Assembly: GCA_014898415.1 (NCBI GenBank)
Contig: RCTD01000003.1
Coordinates: forward strand, 2,356,001 to 2,420,000
Length of the DNA: 64,000 bases
Direction of reading: 5' to 3'
Source of the DNA: Stromatinia cepivora
Lineage: Eukaryota > Ascomycota > Leotiomycetes > Helotiales > Sclerotiniaceae
The stretch's first letter is position 1. Each line of letters opens with the position of its first letter. Positions 1 through 11,172 of this stretch are shown here, piece after piece. Under the pieces are notes generated by a model. It did no database searches. It was not told the origin of the DNA and saw nothing but the letters and a program-made list of their open reading frames with translations. The position numbers were made by a program, and so were the translations under genes.

Positions 1-3000
1 TCACTCCAAAGGAAGGACTGACCTAAAGATATCTATCCGATATCTACCTCTTTCCATAGGTGCCGGCGACAGCCACTAAGTTAGATTATCGAAAGCTTGG
101 TGATGAAAAAAGGCAGGGAGTCAGATTCTTTGCTGATATAAGAAATGCCTTTCTCTTCACTTCAAAACCACATCCAACAACAAAACCAAGCAAAATCTTC
201 ATGTGATTAAGGTTTCCAATACATCAACCAAAACCATTCCACACATCCCACCAAATGATCGAGAGTTTTGCATACCCTCCTCTCATCACACCATACAAAT
301 TTTTTACCACAGATGAAAAACCCCAACATGCTCTATTTTCCCCATGCAGATACCGATGATCCAGCAACTCCCTTTCATAAAAGCCCCGTCTTACAAAATC
401 AAAAAATTACTCATGCCAGAACACCAGGAAGTATTTCTCTAACACATCACAACCCATCTAATAAAGTACTTTATTTTCTTCATTTTCAAGAACCTCGTAA
501 TGATTCGTATCTCGATATTAAACCCGGAATATTCTTATGCAATGCCTGTCGACTAGTATAGATAGCATAGATAATATGGATCATTTTATTATCTATTGTA
601 TATATACAAAACCAATATAAGGAATTGACACAGCGAGTAAAGTTCATAATCTTATTTAGAAATTAGGGAATGTGACTCATGGGAGGAAAAGATCAGGGAG
701 TTATGATTATGGGTTTGAAAATAAATGGTTTCTTATATAACTCCCATAACTATACCTATATCTCCCCATTCTCTACCCCTTAAGTCCATCTCCCGGATTA
801 AGTTTCATATCTCACATTTCCTTTGCTGAAGGGAATATAATGTTGAAGATCAAGGTGTGGGTATCATACATATATATATACACGTGTTAGTGCAGCAGTG
901 TACGATAGGCGATTGTTTGTGTTTAACTTCTTGTGTGTACGGTTATATATTATATGTTTAGAGAGAATTTTGCTGCTTTTAGTGTGATAGCTATTGCTGT
1001 TGTCGTCATCACCTCACACCTCCACGACTGTAGCTTATTTACCCTAAGTTATCAAACCTTTGAAGCGAATGATCTTCATGATAACTACAACGACAATAAT
1101 GCACTCGAAAGCTGGCAATCTACAGATTGATTAAACCAGTTCAAACAACCAACCAAAAAACTGCCCTACGGTAAAATATCTATCATCGACTCCTATGTAT
1201 TCGAAATTCATTACTTGCACACTATCCAGTTCTGTGGAATCATCATGATACAATGGTTCTTAGGAATAGAGGAGAAAGGAGAGGATGTTTATATACCTTG
1301 TTGAGTGGGGCTGCGGATTTAGGGGAAAGCAGAGGATGATTTTAATTGAGGGAGGCAGAGGGGAGGAAAAGTAAGAGCTACAAAGAGAAAGAGAAAGATA
1401 GGGAAGGAATAGGAGCATTGAATGAGAGCTGCTTGGTAACTACAGGCTAAAAATGAGTTGAAAAATCTCAAATCGAAGACTTCGAAAGAGCAGTCAAGCA
1501 CCAAAAAAGGAAGGAGAAAGAAAAATATCTGGGACAAATAGATAGATAATCTTATGTAATCCCTCTCTCCCCCACATTCTAACACTCCAAAAATATACTC
1601 TTGGGGTGAGTATATAGTCTTACGGACTTCATGATCTTTGGCTTTCTGTATGTATGGCAATTTTGGAGAGCGCATAATCACAACAGGGAGCTTGAGGGAT
1701 TGGAGGGGGGAATTTGAGGGGGAGGATGTGTAGATAATTTATTGGTAGGATTCATGGATGAGGTGAAGCTTGAGGTTGCTCTTGGGTTCTTTTTGGATGA
1801 ATTCTGGATGTTGGATGTGAGGGGGGGTATTAATGGTGTCTCTGTTAGGAGTTTTATTATCGAATTATTTATAGGAAAATCGGAATTTTTATTGTTATTC
1901 TTTTCAGGTTTGGGGTGGTGGTGATGATTTTGAGCAGAGATGGGGGTAATGGCAATCATTCCTTCGCAACAGCAATATTTATAACAACCGTAAGCTCTAA
2001 GAATCTAACCTTTCACTACGACACCCTTAATTATTAATTTGAGACCATAAAAGAGGAGATGTACAACTCAGTACTCAAGCCACCATTTTCGGGATGTACA
2101 AAGTTCTAAGTAGTGAGTATCGACTTCGTAAGCTTGTTTGATGGAGAGGTTTTATATGTTCGCTTGGTTAGTGGCTATTTTTACGGAGTTGGCCGGAGAA
2201 ATTAGGATACTAACCGCTTTGTGGTTTTATAATCTTGGTTGATCTAGCAATAGTGAGATCATGATGGAATTTTGTAGTTATATCATCTCATACCCATGAT
2301 CTCAATTATAAATCTTAGGTGCTAGGGGGTACAAATATCCCCGCAGCTTCTTTTTTTGTTATTTCCAAATCAAAACGATTAGATTTGTTAAATGCGGGCC
2401 GTGGTTTCTATTGTGGATAGGAATTTGAACCAAAATTATGATGTTGTGTTCTACATTCCTAGGTCTTAATTGTCCAATTATGATTACGACTGTTGTTTGT
2501 ATGATAACTTTGCTCTCAGCGTTTCAGCGTTTCAATTATTCGTAAATCTCACTGTTATATCTTTGAATGCAGTGTCATCAACCATAAGTTCTTCCTTATA
2601 CGACGAAACGCCAATTCTATGTAATTCCACCCTTGAATTTGAGGGAGTAGTCTTGGTAAGGCTCTACTCAGTCCTCTCCCTCTTGATATGGAGCTCCCAT
2701 TTCTTAGAACATCGAAAGCATGTTTGGCGATTTGAAGACCGATCCCGGGATCGCGGACTTTATATACTCTAGCAATACTTGAGAGAAATGTTATTAATCC
2801 AATTTTGATTTGCCATCCAGCTTTGTTGCTTGAATCAGATCTTATCTTTGTTGTTCAATACCAATATCGATACATCTACCAAAATCCAAAATGATAGATA
2901 TGACCGAAAACTCTTTATTTTTTATCTTTTAAACGAGTTCTTTTCAAACTATATTAATTGATGCTGTATATAAGCTCCTTTGCTTTTGCTAGACTCTTGC

Positions 3001-3376
3001 TCAGTATATATATCTGTATTGGAGAGAATGAACAGCGCAAGAGGTAATGCAATGGCAATAATGCTCGAATACCTCAAATGCCTAAGATGTTTTTGATACT
3101 TTGATATTTGAGGGTCTGAAGAAAGAAATTGAATGGTTATGGAGCCGTCGTGGTATAAAAATTAACACTCGGTATATAAGATGATATTATTTCTTCCTAT
3201 CATCTAGAATGAGTTATCTTACCCTTTCCAGATTTCCCTTTTTATATAAGGGATGCAAGCTGACATGTTGCCACTAGCTGGCTGTTCGGATCAATTGGGC
3301 TGGAAGAGTTGGAAGTCTGATACTCATGGGGATTATGTGCCTGGATTTTTGCTTCTAATCTTATTTCAAGAGTTCT
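1..3376. other. Gene-poor stretch, no supported gene
   Basis: I find no convincing gene here. Open frames of 60-120 codons exist (for example 268-561 on + and 1319-1959 on -), but most begin with non-ATG codons, have no recognisable domain and are low in complexity. A purine-rich patch lies at about 1330-1520 and a short TA run at about 870-885. The stretch may contain promoters or UTRs of genes outside the window, which I cannot show. Confidence 0.5.
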
Positions 3377-3384
3377 ATAGTCAT

Positions 3385-3935
3385 TAGGCTGCGCAAAAAT
3401 TATTTGTACCCATAGGTTATCCGTAGATAATCCGTCTTATGGGTATTCATCAGAAGTCCTATTTACTCTGCAGATTACTCATCCAGATTTAAAATTATTT
3501 GTTTTATTACAAATAATCCATAGATTATTTACAAATAATTTATTTATCTATGGATAGATAAATTATTCGCAAATAATCTATAGATATACAGATAATTTGT
3601 AAATAATTTGTAAATATATAGATTATTTATAGATAATCTATAGATTATTTATGGATTATTTATTTTTCGTTTAAATTTGAAACTATTCTTAGATCATTTT
3701 ATAACCCAAAAATAATCTAAGTTTAGATTTATATTAATTTTTATATTAATTATAAAATTATACTAGTTTTATAAAATATTATATAATATATAGGTAAATA
3801 GATATCTATAGATAATCTATATTTGCTCTATAGATTACCCATCCCAAATTTTGAATTACTTATTCCGCCATAGATAATCCGCAGATTACTCATCGAGGTT
3901 ATTACCCGTCTCATGGGTACCCGTTGCGCAGCCTA
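3385..3935. mobile_element. hAT-type MITE, copy 1
   Basis: A 551-bp non-coding, AT-rich element with terminal inverted repeats beginning TAGGCTGCGCAA on both ends. It is flanked by 8-bp direct repeats, ATAGTCAT (3377-3384) and ATGGTCAT (3936-3943), which differ by one G/A transition. An 8-bp target duplication with a TAG-type terminus is what hAT superfamily transposons make. The interior consists of many variants of a TAGATAAT-like word and has no transposase frame, so it is non-autonomous. Related copies lie at 48066-48460 and from 52901. The minus-strand frame 3911-4156 runs into its end and is probably not a gene. Confidence 0.85.
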
Positions 3936-3943
3936 ATGGTCAT

Positions 3944-5121
3944 GGGTTCCGAGAATATTTCCTTGAATGAGGTGATAGCCCCTCGACTATTGGAGTAAGG
4001 GGGTCTAGTGACAACGAAGACCATGTTATGGAGAACACAAGGACAAGCAATACTTGATGATGATAAATACCTTTCCCGTGGCAACAACAAATCTCTACGA
4101 GTAACTTTATAACATATACGCCCTTTGAAATAAAACTCGAAGAACTGACCCCGCAATCAAATAATTAAAGATTCAAATCCACAAGAACAAGATTTGAGGT
4201 CTCTCACTCTCCTCAACTGTCGACCACGATATCTAATTGATCATTCTATGCTGAGTCAATTTGGCCTGTGAGCTTTGTATACCTTTTGAATGAGAAATTG
4301 TGAAAGTTAAAGAAGGCTGTGTAGACTTGGTTGTAGAGTGAAACTACAAGTCCGCAAATCGAACGGCAAAACCGAGGGATTTATTGTCTGTTATAAAACT
4401 AGCGCAAAATATTAGAATGGTATGCACAATTGTGGTATCCGTTTGAATGGGAGCGGAAGAAATTTATCAACCATGATGATTGAGTAGACTTGGAGAGGAT
4501 CAAGAATTTTAAGAAAATAGAAAACTTGAAGCTAACGGCAGTTTGCCTACTCTTTCTTCAGTAGGCTAACGCCTATTGACTTTGCAGCGAAGAGTCTTTA
4601 AATTTGAAGAGCCATTTTGTTATTTTCTCAGGAGTGATAATGAGCTAGCTAAAGGTAACAGTATATGCCTGCAACGGTGCGTGTGAAAATTGACAGTCGT
4701 TATTACTGAGCCCAGCCACCATTCGCCGTAACTACTACCGGGTGTGAGGATTATATTCCTTTAGCCGAAGAGAAGTACCAGGATAGTTGCTTGACCCCGA
4801 TAGATTGTTTGAAATCATCAGCACGAATAATAGCTAGATTTGGCGTGCAGCAATGTTTAGCTCCTTCAAATACCAGAGACAGAGAGTTGGTATCTTGCTG
4901 TAGAGTGCATGCTCCCCTTTGGGAGTTATTTATAAGATAGACTACAGCTTATGAAAGACATAAGATAAAAGCAGATAAGAGATGTAAAAACTCCTTTGGA
5001 GCTTTATAATAGCAGGATGAGGATGTAATGTAAAGACTATGTGATGAGACAATGCTACTCAATACAAAGTGTTCTTAGAAAATCAGGCAGATGAAACAGG
5101 AACAAAGTTAGCACAGCAAGG
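3944..5121. other. Intergenic, no gene seen
   Basis: Nothing I can call as a gene. The part around 4902-5090 starts with TGTAG and has an LTR-like look, but I found no second copy and no target duplication, so it is not called. Confidence 0.4.
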
Positions 5122-5583
5122 TTAGGATACTATGATGAGGCTATTAGACTGTGGCTTACTTTGTTTTGAGAGGTGATGTTTTGCTGAAATAACAATAACT
5201 GCCTCTAAATTTGGATATCTCATGATTTTAGCCCAAATTGACAACAACTTCATTTTGACTCCCGATGATAATTTTAGCATTCTTACACCATGTATAGGCA
5301 GTATTGCATAGGGGTCTGGAGGGCTTATAGCTAGATTTCCCACTTCAAACTCAAGTGCCTGAAGAAGTGCAAGTGACCACGAGTTTCCTCGTGTTGAATA
5401 GATAAGTAGTTTTTGCCACAAACTTCTAGTATAATTTGCACTGTGGGGGGTTGTGTGTAGTGCGTTGAAGATAAAGTTTGTAAATATAGATAGCGTAGTA
5501 TTGTGAAAAGGAATGCCGTCTGGGATTGGAAATCTGAAGGGTACGAGAAACTGCTCTAGTTCAATGCCCAGATCGAGTGTCAA
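5122..5583 (-). pseudogene. Possible gene remnant, unknown
   Basis: An open frame of 153 codons with fairly balanced amino-acid composition, including Trp, Pro and Gly. The composition is more protein-like than that of other frames nearby. It has no ATG near its upstream end: the frame opens with TTG, and the first in-frame ATG comes only about 110 codons in. I recognise no family. It could be the 3' part of a gene whose 5' exons are lost, a terminal exon of a longer spliced gene, or chance. The region 5584-6478 upstream shows no clear exon to join to it. Confidence 0.25.
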
Positions 5584-6478
5584 GCGCTAGCCGGCCGGTA
5601 CTATGTAAAAATCAAATTCCTGACCTAAGTCTTAGCACAGGAGAGTTTATTCCTCAGCTTTGCGATACTTAAAGGACTCCTGCAAATATCCCGTCGGATA
5701 ATGCGTTGAGACCAGGCGGTAAAGTTTGCTCGTACCCTCCCTCTGACCTACTTACTCTCTATTCTCCCTTTAGTCTAGAGTGTCAGGTTGGAACTGCCAA
5801 TAAGCGTGATGCTTCACGACTTGACGATAGGCGGTGAATTACTTTTGACACTGAATTACTTTTGACTCTGAGTCCAGCTCCTCTCAATATGTAGCATGCT
5901 ACCAGTTTCGCACAAACTTTGGTAAGAATAAGCTTGCTCTCTCTTCGAGCTGAGGGCATGTCTTTGTGAGATAGAAATATCTTGTCACCTTTGACTCTGT
6001 CAAGTACATCTAGATCGTGGGTCTATATTCCGCGGGCTTATTTCCGCTTAACGTTTGGGCATGTAGACCCCGGAATCCGGCTTCCGTACGCTTATCAGAG
6101 CTTGTTGATTTAGCGTCGTGGGGCTAAATTCCAACCTTAGCTCAGCTCAATTTTACAACACAACATAATCATCATTCAAATCTAATTTAACATCAAGTTC
6201 ATCGCCAAAAACCTCATCGATGGCATATTTATTAGGAAACTAAGAGCAAAGATTTTTTAATAAGCAAAAGCACTCAGGGACCGGGTGACAAGCCATGATG
6301 ATGGGTACAATATAATGTCAGCAGGGAAGCACATGGGCGCATCGGTCATCGTCTATTTTACGAAAGGATCACGAATATTAAGTATCGTACAAAGAATTAT
6401 TGATGAATACTATGGAATACGCCATTCCTGCAAAAAGAAATTCGCTACCTCCCTCCCAACTGCAAAATCCAACCGGCA
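5584..6478. other. Intergenic, no supported gene
   Basis: No supported gene. A 69-codon frame at 6285-6494 runs across the left border of the hAT element at 6487, so its end is created by the insertion. At most it could be a disrupted old exon. Confidence 0.4.
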
Positions 6479-6836
6479 GACACGCGCAGTGTAGTCGATG
6501 GGGTGGTTTGGGTATATAGATTGGGTATAATTAATTACAGTTATAAACGGATTAGATTCGAAATTTCGCTTATTCATTAATCATAGATTAATTACAGATT
6601 TTAGATTTAATAAATTATGATTTGAATAATCCGAATATATATTATAATTATTTATTTATTGATTATTGATCTTATTTTATTAAAGAAAAAATCGTTTTAA
6701 AATGAAGAACAAAAGTATCGAAATTCAAAATCTTTTTATTTTATTTGATTTTTATATAAAAAATATATATAAAATATAAATACAATTCACCTTTTTTTTA
6801 TATTTTTTGTTTAGTATTAAAATTCATTATAGAATT

Positions 6837-6986
6837 TGTCACGAGATACATGTGATCGCGTATGATCGGGTTAGTACGGTATTAAGCTCCGAGCCGATCA
6901 TATATATAGTTTTGTAGTATATTCTTTTTAGTTTTGTAGTTTTTAATTTTAAGGTTGATTTCTAAACGCTTGTTGGGTTCGTTATA
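6837..6986 (+). repeat. 5' LTR (150 bp)
   Basis: Left long terminal repeat of the element at 6837-10698. It starts TGTCACGAG at T6837 and ends at A6986. Compared with the right copy its end has two C-to-T changes (GTTATA against GTCACA), while the right copy carries other transitions. Confidence 0.9.
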
Positions 6987-7359
6987 TTATTAAAAGCTCT
7001 TCCAGATAAGAAATGGAATAACATTTGTATATGTTTATGCACACTTCGTTTGCTTCTGTTTAGGTATATGCTTATGCTTTTTCGCTTGTATATGGATTTT
7101 TTTAATATTATTCGAAAATGTTGTCTTTTTTCTTACCTTTAATTTCTAAGTTATAGATTACAATTCGATAAACTTTGCAATTACAGAATTTTGTGGTGAA
7201 GTGATTTATCAACAAGATGAAATCTCGTTCTTATGCTTTCTGATTTTTGAATGCATTTCTGTTGTTTATATTTCTTTTCGTTTGAAACCCTTTCTTTTTG
7301 ATTCTAAAAAGTTCAGTGGTAGCTCTTAAAAGTTCGATACCTGGTTTCCTTCGATTCGA

Positions 7360-7587
7360 GTGAAACTACAAGTAGACGGCACTGCGATCGGCAATTTTAC
7401 AGCTCAATTTTACTATATTTATCTCAATCTCGAATCTTATGTACAAACTATAATACTACCTCAACTTTCTTCTCTTGATCAAAATATTCCTTTAGATCAT
7501 ATGATGATCCTGAATCAATTTATATGTGTTTATAACAATCCGAATAAAGTTCAAAAAGCCAAAAATAAGTTATTCATTTTTAAATAA
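7360..7587 (+). pseudogene. gag-like fragment of the LTR element
   Basis: About 75 codons on the sense strand of the retroelement. The frame has no ATG at its upstream end and encodes a helical, Leu/Asn/Gln-rich stretch resembling copia-type gag (a Leu-rich segment ending in a lysine-rich tail). The coding trace resumes after the inserted DNA transposon at about 9893 in several stop-broken pieces. This shows the transposon split a former gag reading frame. The family assignment is by general look and position behind the 5' LTR, so it is only moderately sure. Confidence 0.5.
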
Positions 7588-9040
7588 GGAATCAATTCTC
7601 TACATGCCTATATTGCAAAATTCGAAAGGATCTTTTACAAAGCCAAAGGTCAGAATTAACCCGATTTGAATAAAATCTCAATTTTTTGTAATAAATTCAA
7701 TATTAACCGATTTCCCTACATCGTGCACGACCCCATATCTTGCACGCCCCTTATATTCCTACTACGATCACTTCAAAATTCGATATTAATTATAAATTAT
7801 AAGATATAAAACTATAATTCTTTTTGAGTAATAAAGAGATATAGTATTATCTTATAGAATTAAAAAACCTTTATATTTTCAATTTCGATGAAACTTTGAT
7901 ATGTTGTTTAATCTTTGAATACAATATTCCTTTTCTTTTTTTCATTATTGATTTATCAATCTTTATAATATTGTGATCCTTTATAATTTCTTGGGATATT
8001 AAATCTATAATAGGAAAATGTTTTTGAATTATTTATATTCTTTTAATAGGAGATATTAATAATTTCTAAGCTTTTTTCATTTCCTTTTTGGTATCATATA
8101 TAATTTGACGATCAATCTTCCTTTATACTATCCTCTCTTTAATCATTTTATTCTTCTATTTCTTTTTAATTTTCTTTTCGGTTTTTTTTTGCTTTTTAGC
8201 TTCCTTTTTTTATTCAATAATTAGTGCTTTTATTGATTAATAGGTTCTAACTTTTTCGATTTGTAAAGGGGAATATAAAAAAGCATCTCTGCTTTTTTCC
8301 TTTATTAGATTTAAATATTTAGAATAGATTCTTTTCTTTTTTTCGATTTTCAAAGCTTCTTCTAGATCTTTTGTTTTATGTAATTGGATATTAGTATTAG
8401 TTGTATATATAAATATGGCCTTAAAAAGCTTCTGAGTGATATCGGGATCCTATTTGAGGCGAAACTCTAATTTAAGGTGATAAAGAGTTTTAGTTATATA
8501 TAGCGTCTTTATTTTATTCCCTGTGAATTACATCAACGTAAGTGGCGTAGGGGTTTGCTTTGATTCGATATTATAAATGGTAATATTCTTATTTATAGGA
8601 TAAATACCGGCTTTTTCGAAAGATTTCAGGATATTATAAATAATAGCAGATTGAGTTTAAGCAATCTTAAATATCATTCAAAAGTTATGTTTCGATATTC
8701 CAATGATACCTTTGCTTTTATGTATTAGATTATTAAGTTCTATATCATAATTCGTCGAAAAGGGAAGGAAATAGTCTATATCAAAAGGTTAGAGTCGATA
8801 TATAGAGTGGAGGGGGAGAATCAATAAAATAATCTTCAATTCATTGTATTTCGATATAAATTCTATATTCATATAATTAGAATGATTATTTACAATCAAT
8901 AGACGATATCCTTTCCTTGTTTTTGAATAAGTATGGCGTTGAAAGATCTTATTAAGTTAGATGAGGCCAAATGTATTCGATAATTATCTATTGCTTGAAG
9001 CTCCGAAATAAACTTGATCCTTTACTTTTATCTTATTAAT

Positions 9041-9232
9041 TCATATATTTTGTAGATTTCCAGATTCCCCTTTATAAATTAGAATAGGTGGAATAGCTGT
9101 ATTGTCGGTATATATATATACTAAAAGGGTGATAAACTCTTTCGATCCATTCTGCCTAACTTTCGTAGTTCTATTACAATTATATGCACTAATATTTATT
9201 ATCCTTTTCATAGTCCTCTCTAGACCAATCAT
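9041..9232 (-). pseudogene. Fot1/pogo transposase fragment, DDE region
   Basis: 63 codons inside the DNA transposon. It shows the segment typical of the DDE_1 superfamily in fungal pogo elements: a region rich in T-K-V-R-Q followed by F-I-T-L-L and P-P-I-L-I-Y-K-G. Stop codons border it on both sides, in line with RIP damage. Confidence 0.7.
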
Positions 9233-9630
9233 AAAGTTCTTTTCGTTCTAATTGTATATATTCTTGGATAATATATTGTATTTTGTAATTATTTTTATCA
9301 ACTAAATGAAAAAAGGAGGGGTATTAGTATAACTCTTTTAAATAATAAAATTCAATAATAATACAAAATAATTCAAACTAGATTATAAAAATACTCAAAT
9401 ATAGCAATATTATTAGCTTTTATATGCAAATTATCAATATATCGGAGATATCGATTTTGAAGATGTGTTTTATGTTTTTTTATGAAATTTGCTGTTTAGT
9501 TCTTTTTTAAAAAGCGGTTTATGATCTTTTCTGTAAGATTTTTGATTATGCGGTTTGTAGAGGGTATAAATCTTTATATCAATTTGTTAATTTGATTGAT
9601 TAAAGTCTTTTTTTGCTTTTTTGAAAGAGA

Positions 9631-9819
9631 TTAATGAATTTTAGTATATGCGATATTGTAGGAGATGATTTTGTTTTTATAACGCCGAAAAAGTGTTAAA
9701 CGATTGATTTTGAAGAAATTTGCTATTTGAGTATATTTAGGGTGCTCTTCTTTTTTAATTTGAACTAATGTAAGCTCTATATAGGTCTCTGAAGGCATAT
9801 CGTTGTTATATCCGTTCAT
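9631..9819 (-). pseudogene. Fot1/pogo transposase fragment, HTH region
   Basis: 62 codons close to the right terminal repeat, at the position of the transposase start. The sequence has the psq/CENP-B-like helix-turn-helix look (E-E-H-P-x-Y then N-R-L-T-L-F-R-R-Y-K). The same strand and order as the fragment at 9041-9232 support one former transposase gene. Confidence 0.7.
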
Positions 9820-10548
9820 GGTGGTTGATATTTTATAAAATTAAAAGTGCGTGCAAGATGTGGGGTCGTGCATGATGTAGGGAAATCGGTTACTCTTAGA
9901 AATCGTTTTTCTCAATAGTTTTCTCTTCCCCGCTCCTATCCCGACTTTGTTTAGGTTATGTAATAATTAGTTATTTGTATAACAAATGAATTCCCTGTAT
10001 TATTTTATTTTAATGAGCCTAGAGCCTTATATATATTACAGAATCCATTCCACTCTCGAAATTATGATTCAATAGATGTTAGTAATCTTAATGTTATTGA
10101 TACTTTTAGCCCTTTTGATATTTAACCGGACAAACCCGATCGTACTTTGATTCTACTTTGTGTACGAGTGCCCGAGTTTTTCTTTTCTGAAAGAACTCTC
10201 TTGTATAAGCAAAATAAATACATACGATATAGAAATAACTTTTATTGGGTACGAATCTGTCCGTTAGACCCGTATCAAGAAATCTGAGATCGATAAGAGC
10301 CTGTTTTGGTTATTATATTGATTATTGAACCCGAAAACAACAATAATGAGGATCTAGAAGAGATGATCAATAATTGATATTTTGAAGATCGCTTGGAAAA
10401 GATATATGGTACAATAAATGTATATTCGTTGGTTATAATGCAATCTACACATCAGGAATTTTTATCAAAAGAAGATTAATAATCATTTTGTACTTAAATC
10501 ATTCGTTTAAAATGAATTCGAGGCGAATTCTTCAAAAAGGGGGGGTAG

Positions 10549-10698
10549 TGTCACGAGATACACGTGATCGCATATAATCGAACTAATACAATACTAAACT
10601 CCAAACCGATCATATATATAGCTTTGTAGTATACTCTCTTTAGTTTTGTAACTTTTAATTCTAAGATTGATCTCTAAATGCTCGTTGGATTCGTCACA
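10549..10698 (+). repeat. 3' LTR (150 bp)
   Basis: Right long terminal repeat, same length as the left one, preceded by the polypurine tract at 10534-10545 and followed by the GAATT target duplication at 10699-10703. It keeps the canonical TG...CA ends. Confidence 0.9.
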
Positions 10699-11172
10699 GA
10701 ATTCGATTAAAATTTAAAACTATTCCCAAATTTTTTTATAATTAATTGTAGATATCTATAATTTTTGATAAGTATTTTTTTGAATTATCAATAAGCAATT
10801 ATTGGATTATAATTTCTTCAATTCATTGTTTATAGTTTGGATTGGTTTTTCAAAAAAGAGTATAGTTAATCATTCATTGACTACACTGGACACGCGCAGT
10901 GAACTGTACCGTTACACCAAGCAAAAAAATGAGATTTTCTAAAATGACATCTCGATCCCAGGTATCCCCCCCTCACCCCATCTCGACCCATCAGACAAAG
11001 CCAAACGCCCGCCGCTTGGTTCTTGTACAATAACAATTGCCCACAACCAAACCAATATTTGAAGCGCAAACCAGCGCAAACCAACGCAAACCAACGCAAA
11101 CAAATCGATTCTGCCAAGTGTACAACACACGAGTAAGACAAAGGACTCTCGAAAGTCACCGAAAAGACTATA

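Larger units (their letters stand above)
7706..9890 (-). mobile_element. Fot1/pogo DNA transposon, RIP-decayed
   Basis: Innermost layer of the nest, 2185 bp. The 42-bp terminal inverted repeats (7706-7747 and 9849-9890) start ACCGATTTCCCTACATC and differ at two positions, both transitions. They are flanked by TA (7704-7705 and 9891-9892), the target duplication of Tc1/mariner-pogo elements. Transposase remnants read on the minus strand. The 62-codon piece at 9631-9819 resembles the N-terminal helix-turn-helix of pogo/Fot1 transposases (S/T-L-x-R-R-Y-K core). The piece at 9041-9232 resembles the start of the DDE domain (P-P-x-L-I-Y-K-G). Many stops separate them, so no active enzyme is encoded. 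Confidence 0.9.
6837..10698 (+). mobile_element. LTR retroelement, gag-like only, RIP-decayed
   Basis: Middle layer of the nest. Two 150-bp long terminal repeats (6837-6986 and 10549-10698) begin TGTCACGAGATAC and end CGTTATA or CGTCACA. They are flanked by a 5-bp target duplication GAATT (6832-6836 and 10699-10703). A polypurine tract of five A and seven G (10534-10545) lies just before the 3' LTR, so the element reads on +. Without the DNA transposon inserted at 7706-9890, the interior is only about 1.4 kb. It encodes decayed gag-like sequence on both sides of that insertion (about 7360-7590 and 9893-10440). I find no protease, integrase or reverse transcriptase. Most differences between the LTRs are C/T or G/A. 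Confidence 0.9.
6487..10888. mobile_element. hAT-type element hosting nested insertions
   Basis: Outermost layer of a nest. The ends are inverted repeats CAGTGTAGTC (6487-6496) and GACTACACTG (10879-10888). They continue imperfectly inward for about 20 more bases, with differences that are mostly G/A. Both sides carry a perfect 8-bp direct repeat GACACGCG (6479-6486 and 10889-10896), the hAT signature. Without the LTR element inserted in it (one copy of that element's GAATT duplication retained), the hAT element is only about 535 bp, AT-rich and without a transposase, so it is a MITE-sized non-autonomous copy. The LTR element at 6837-10698 interrupts it. Confidence 0.85.

Noticed and set aside
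4902..5090. LTR-looking stretch starting TGTAGAGTGCATG
   Set aside because: No second copy in the window and no matching direct repeat at its borders.
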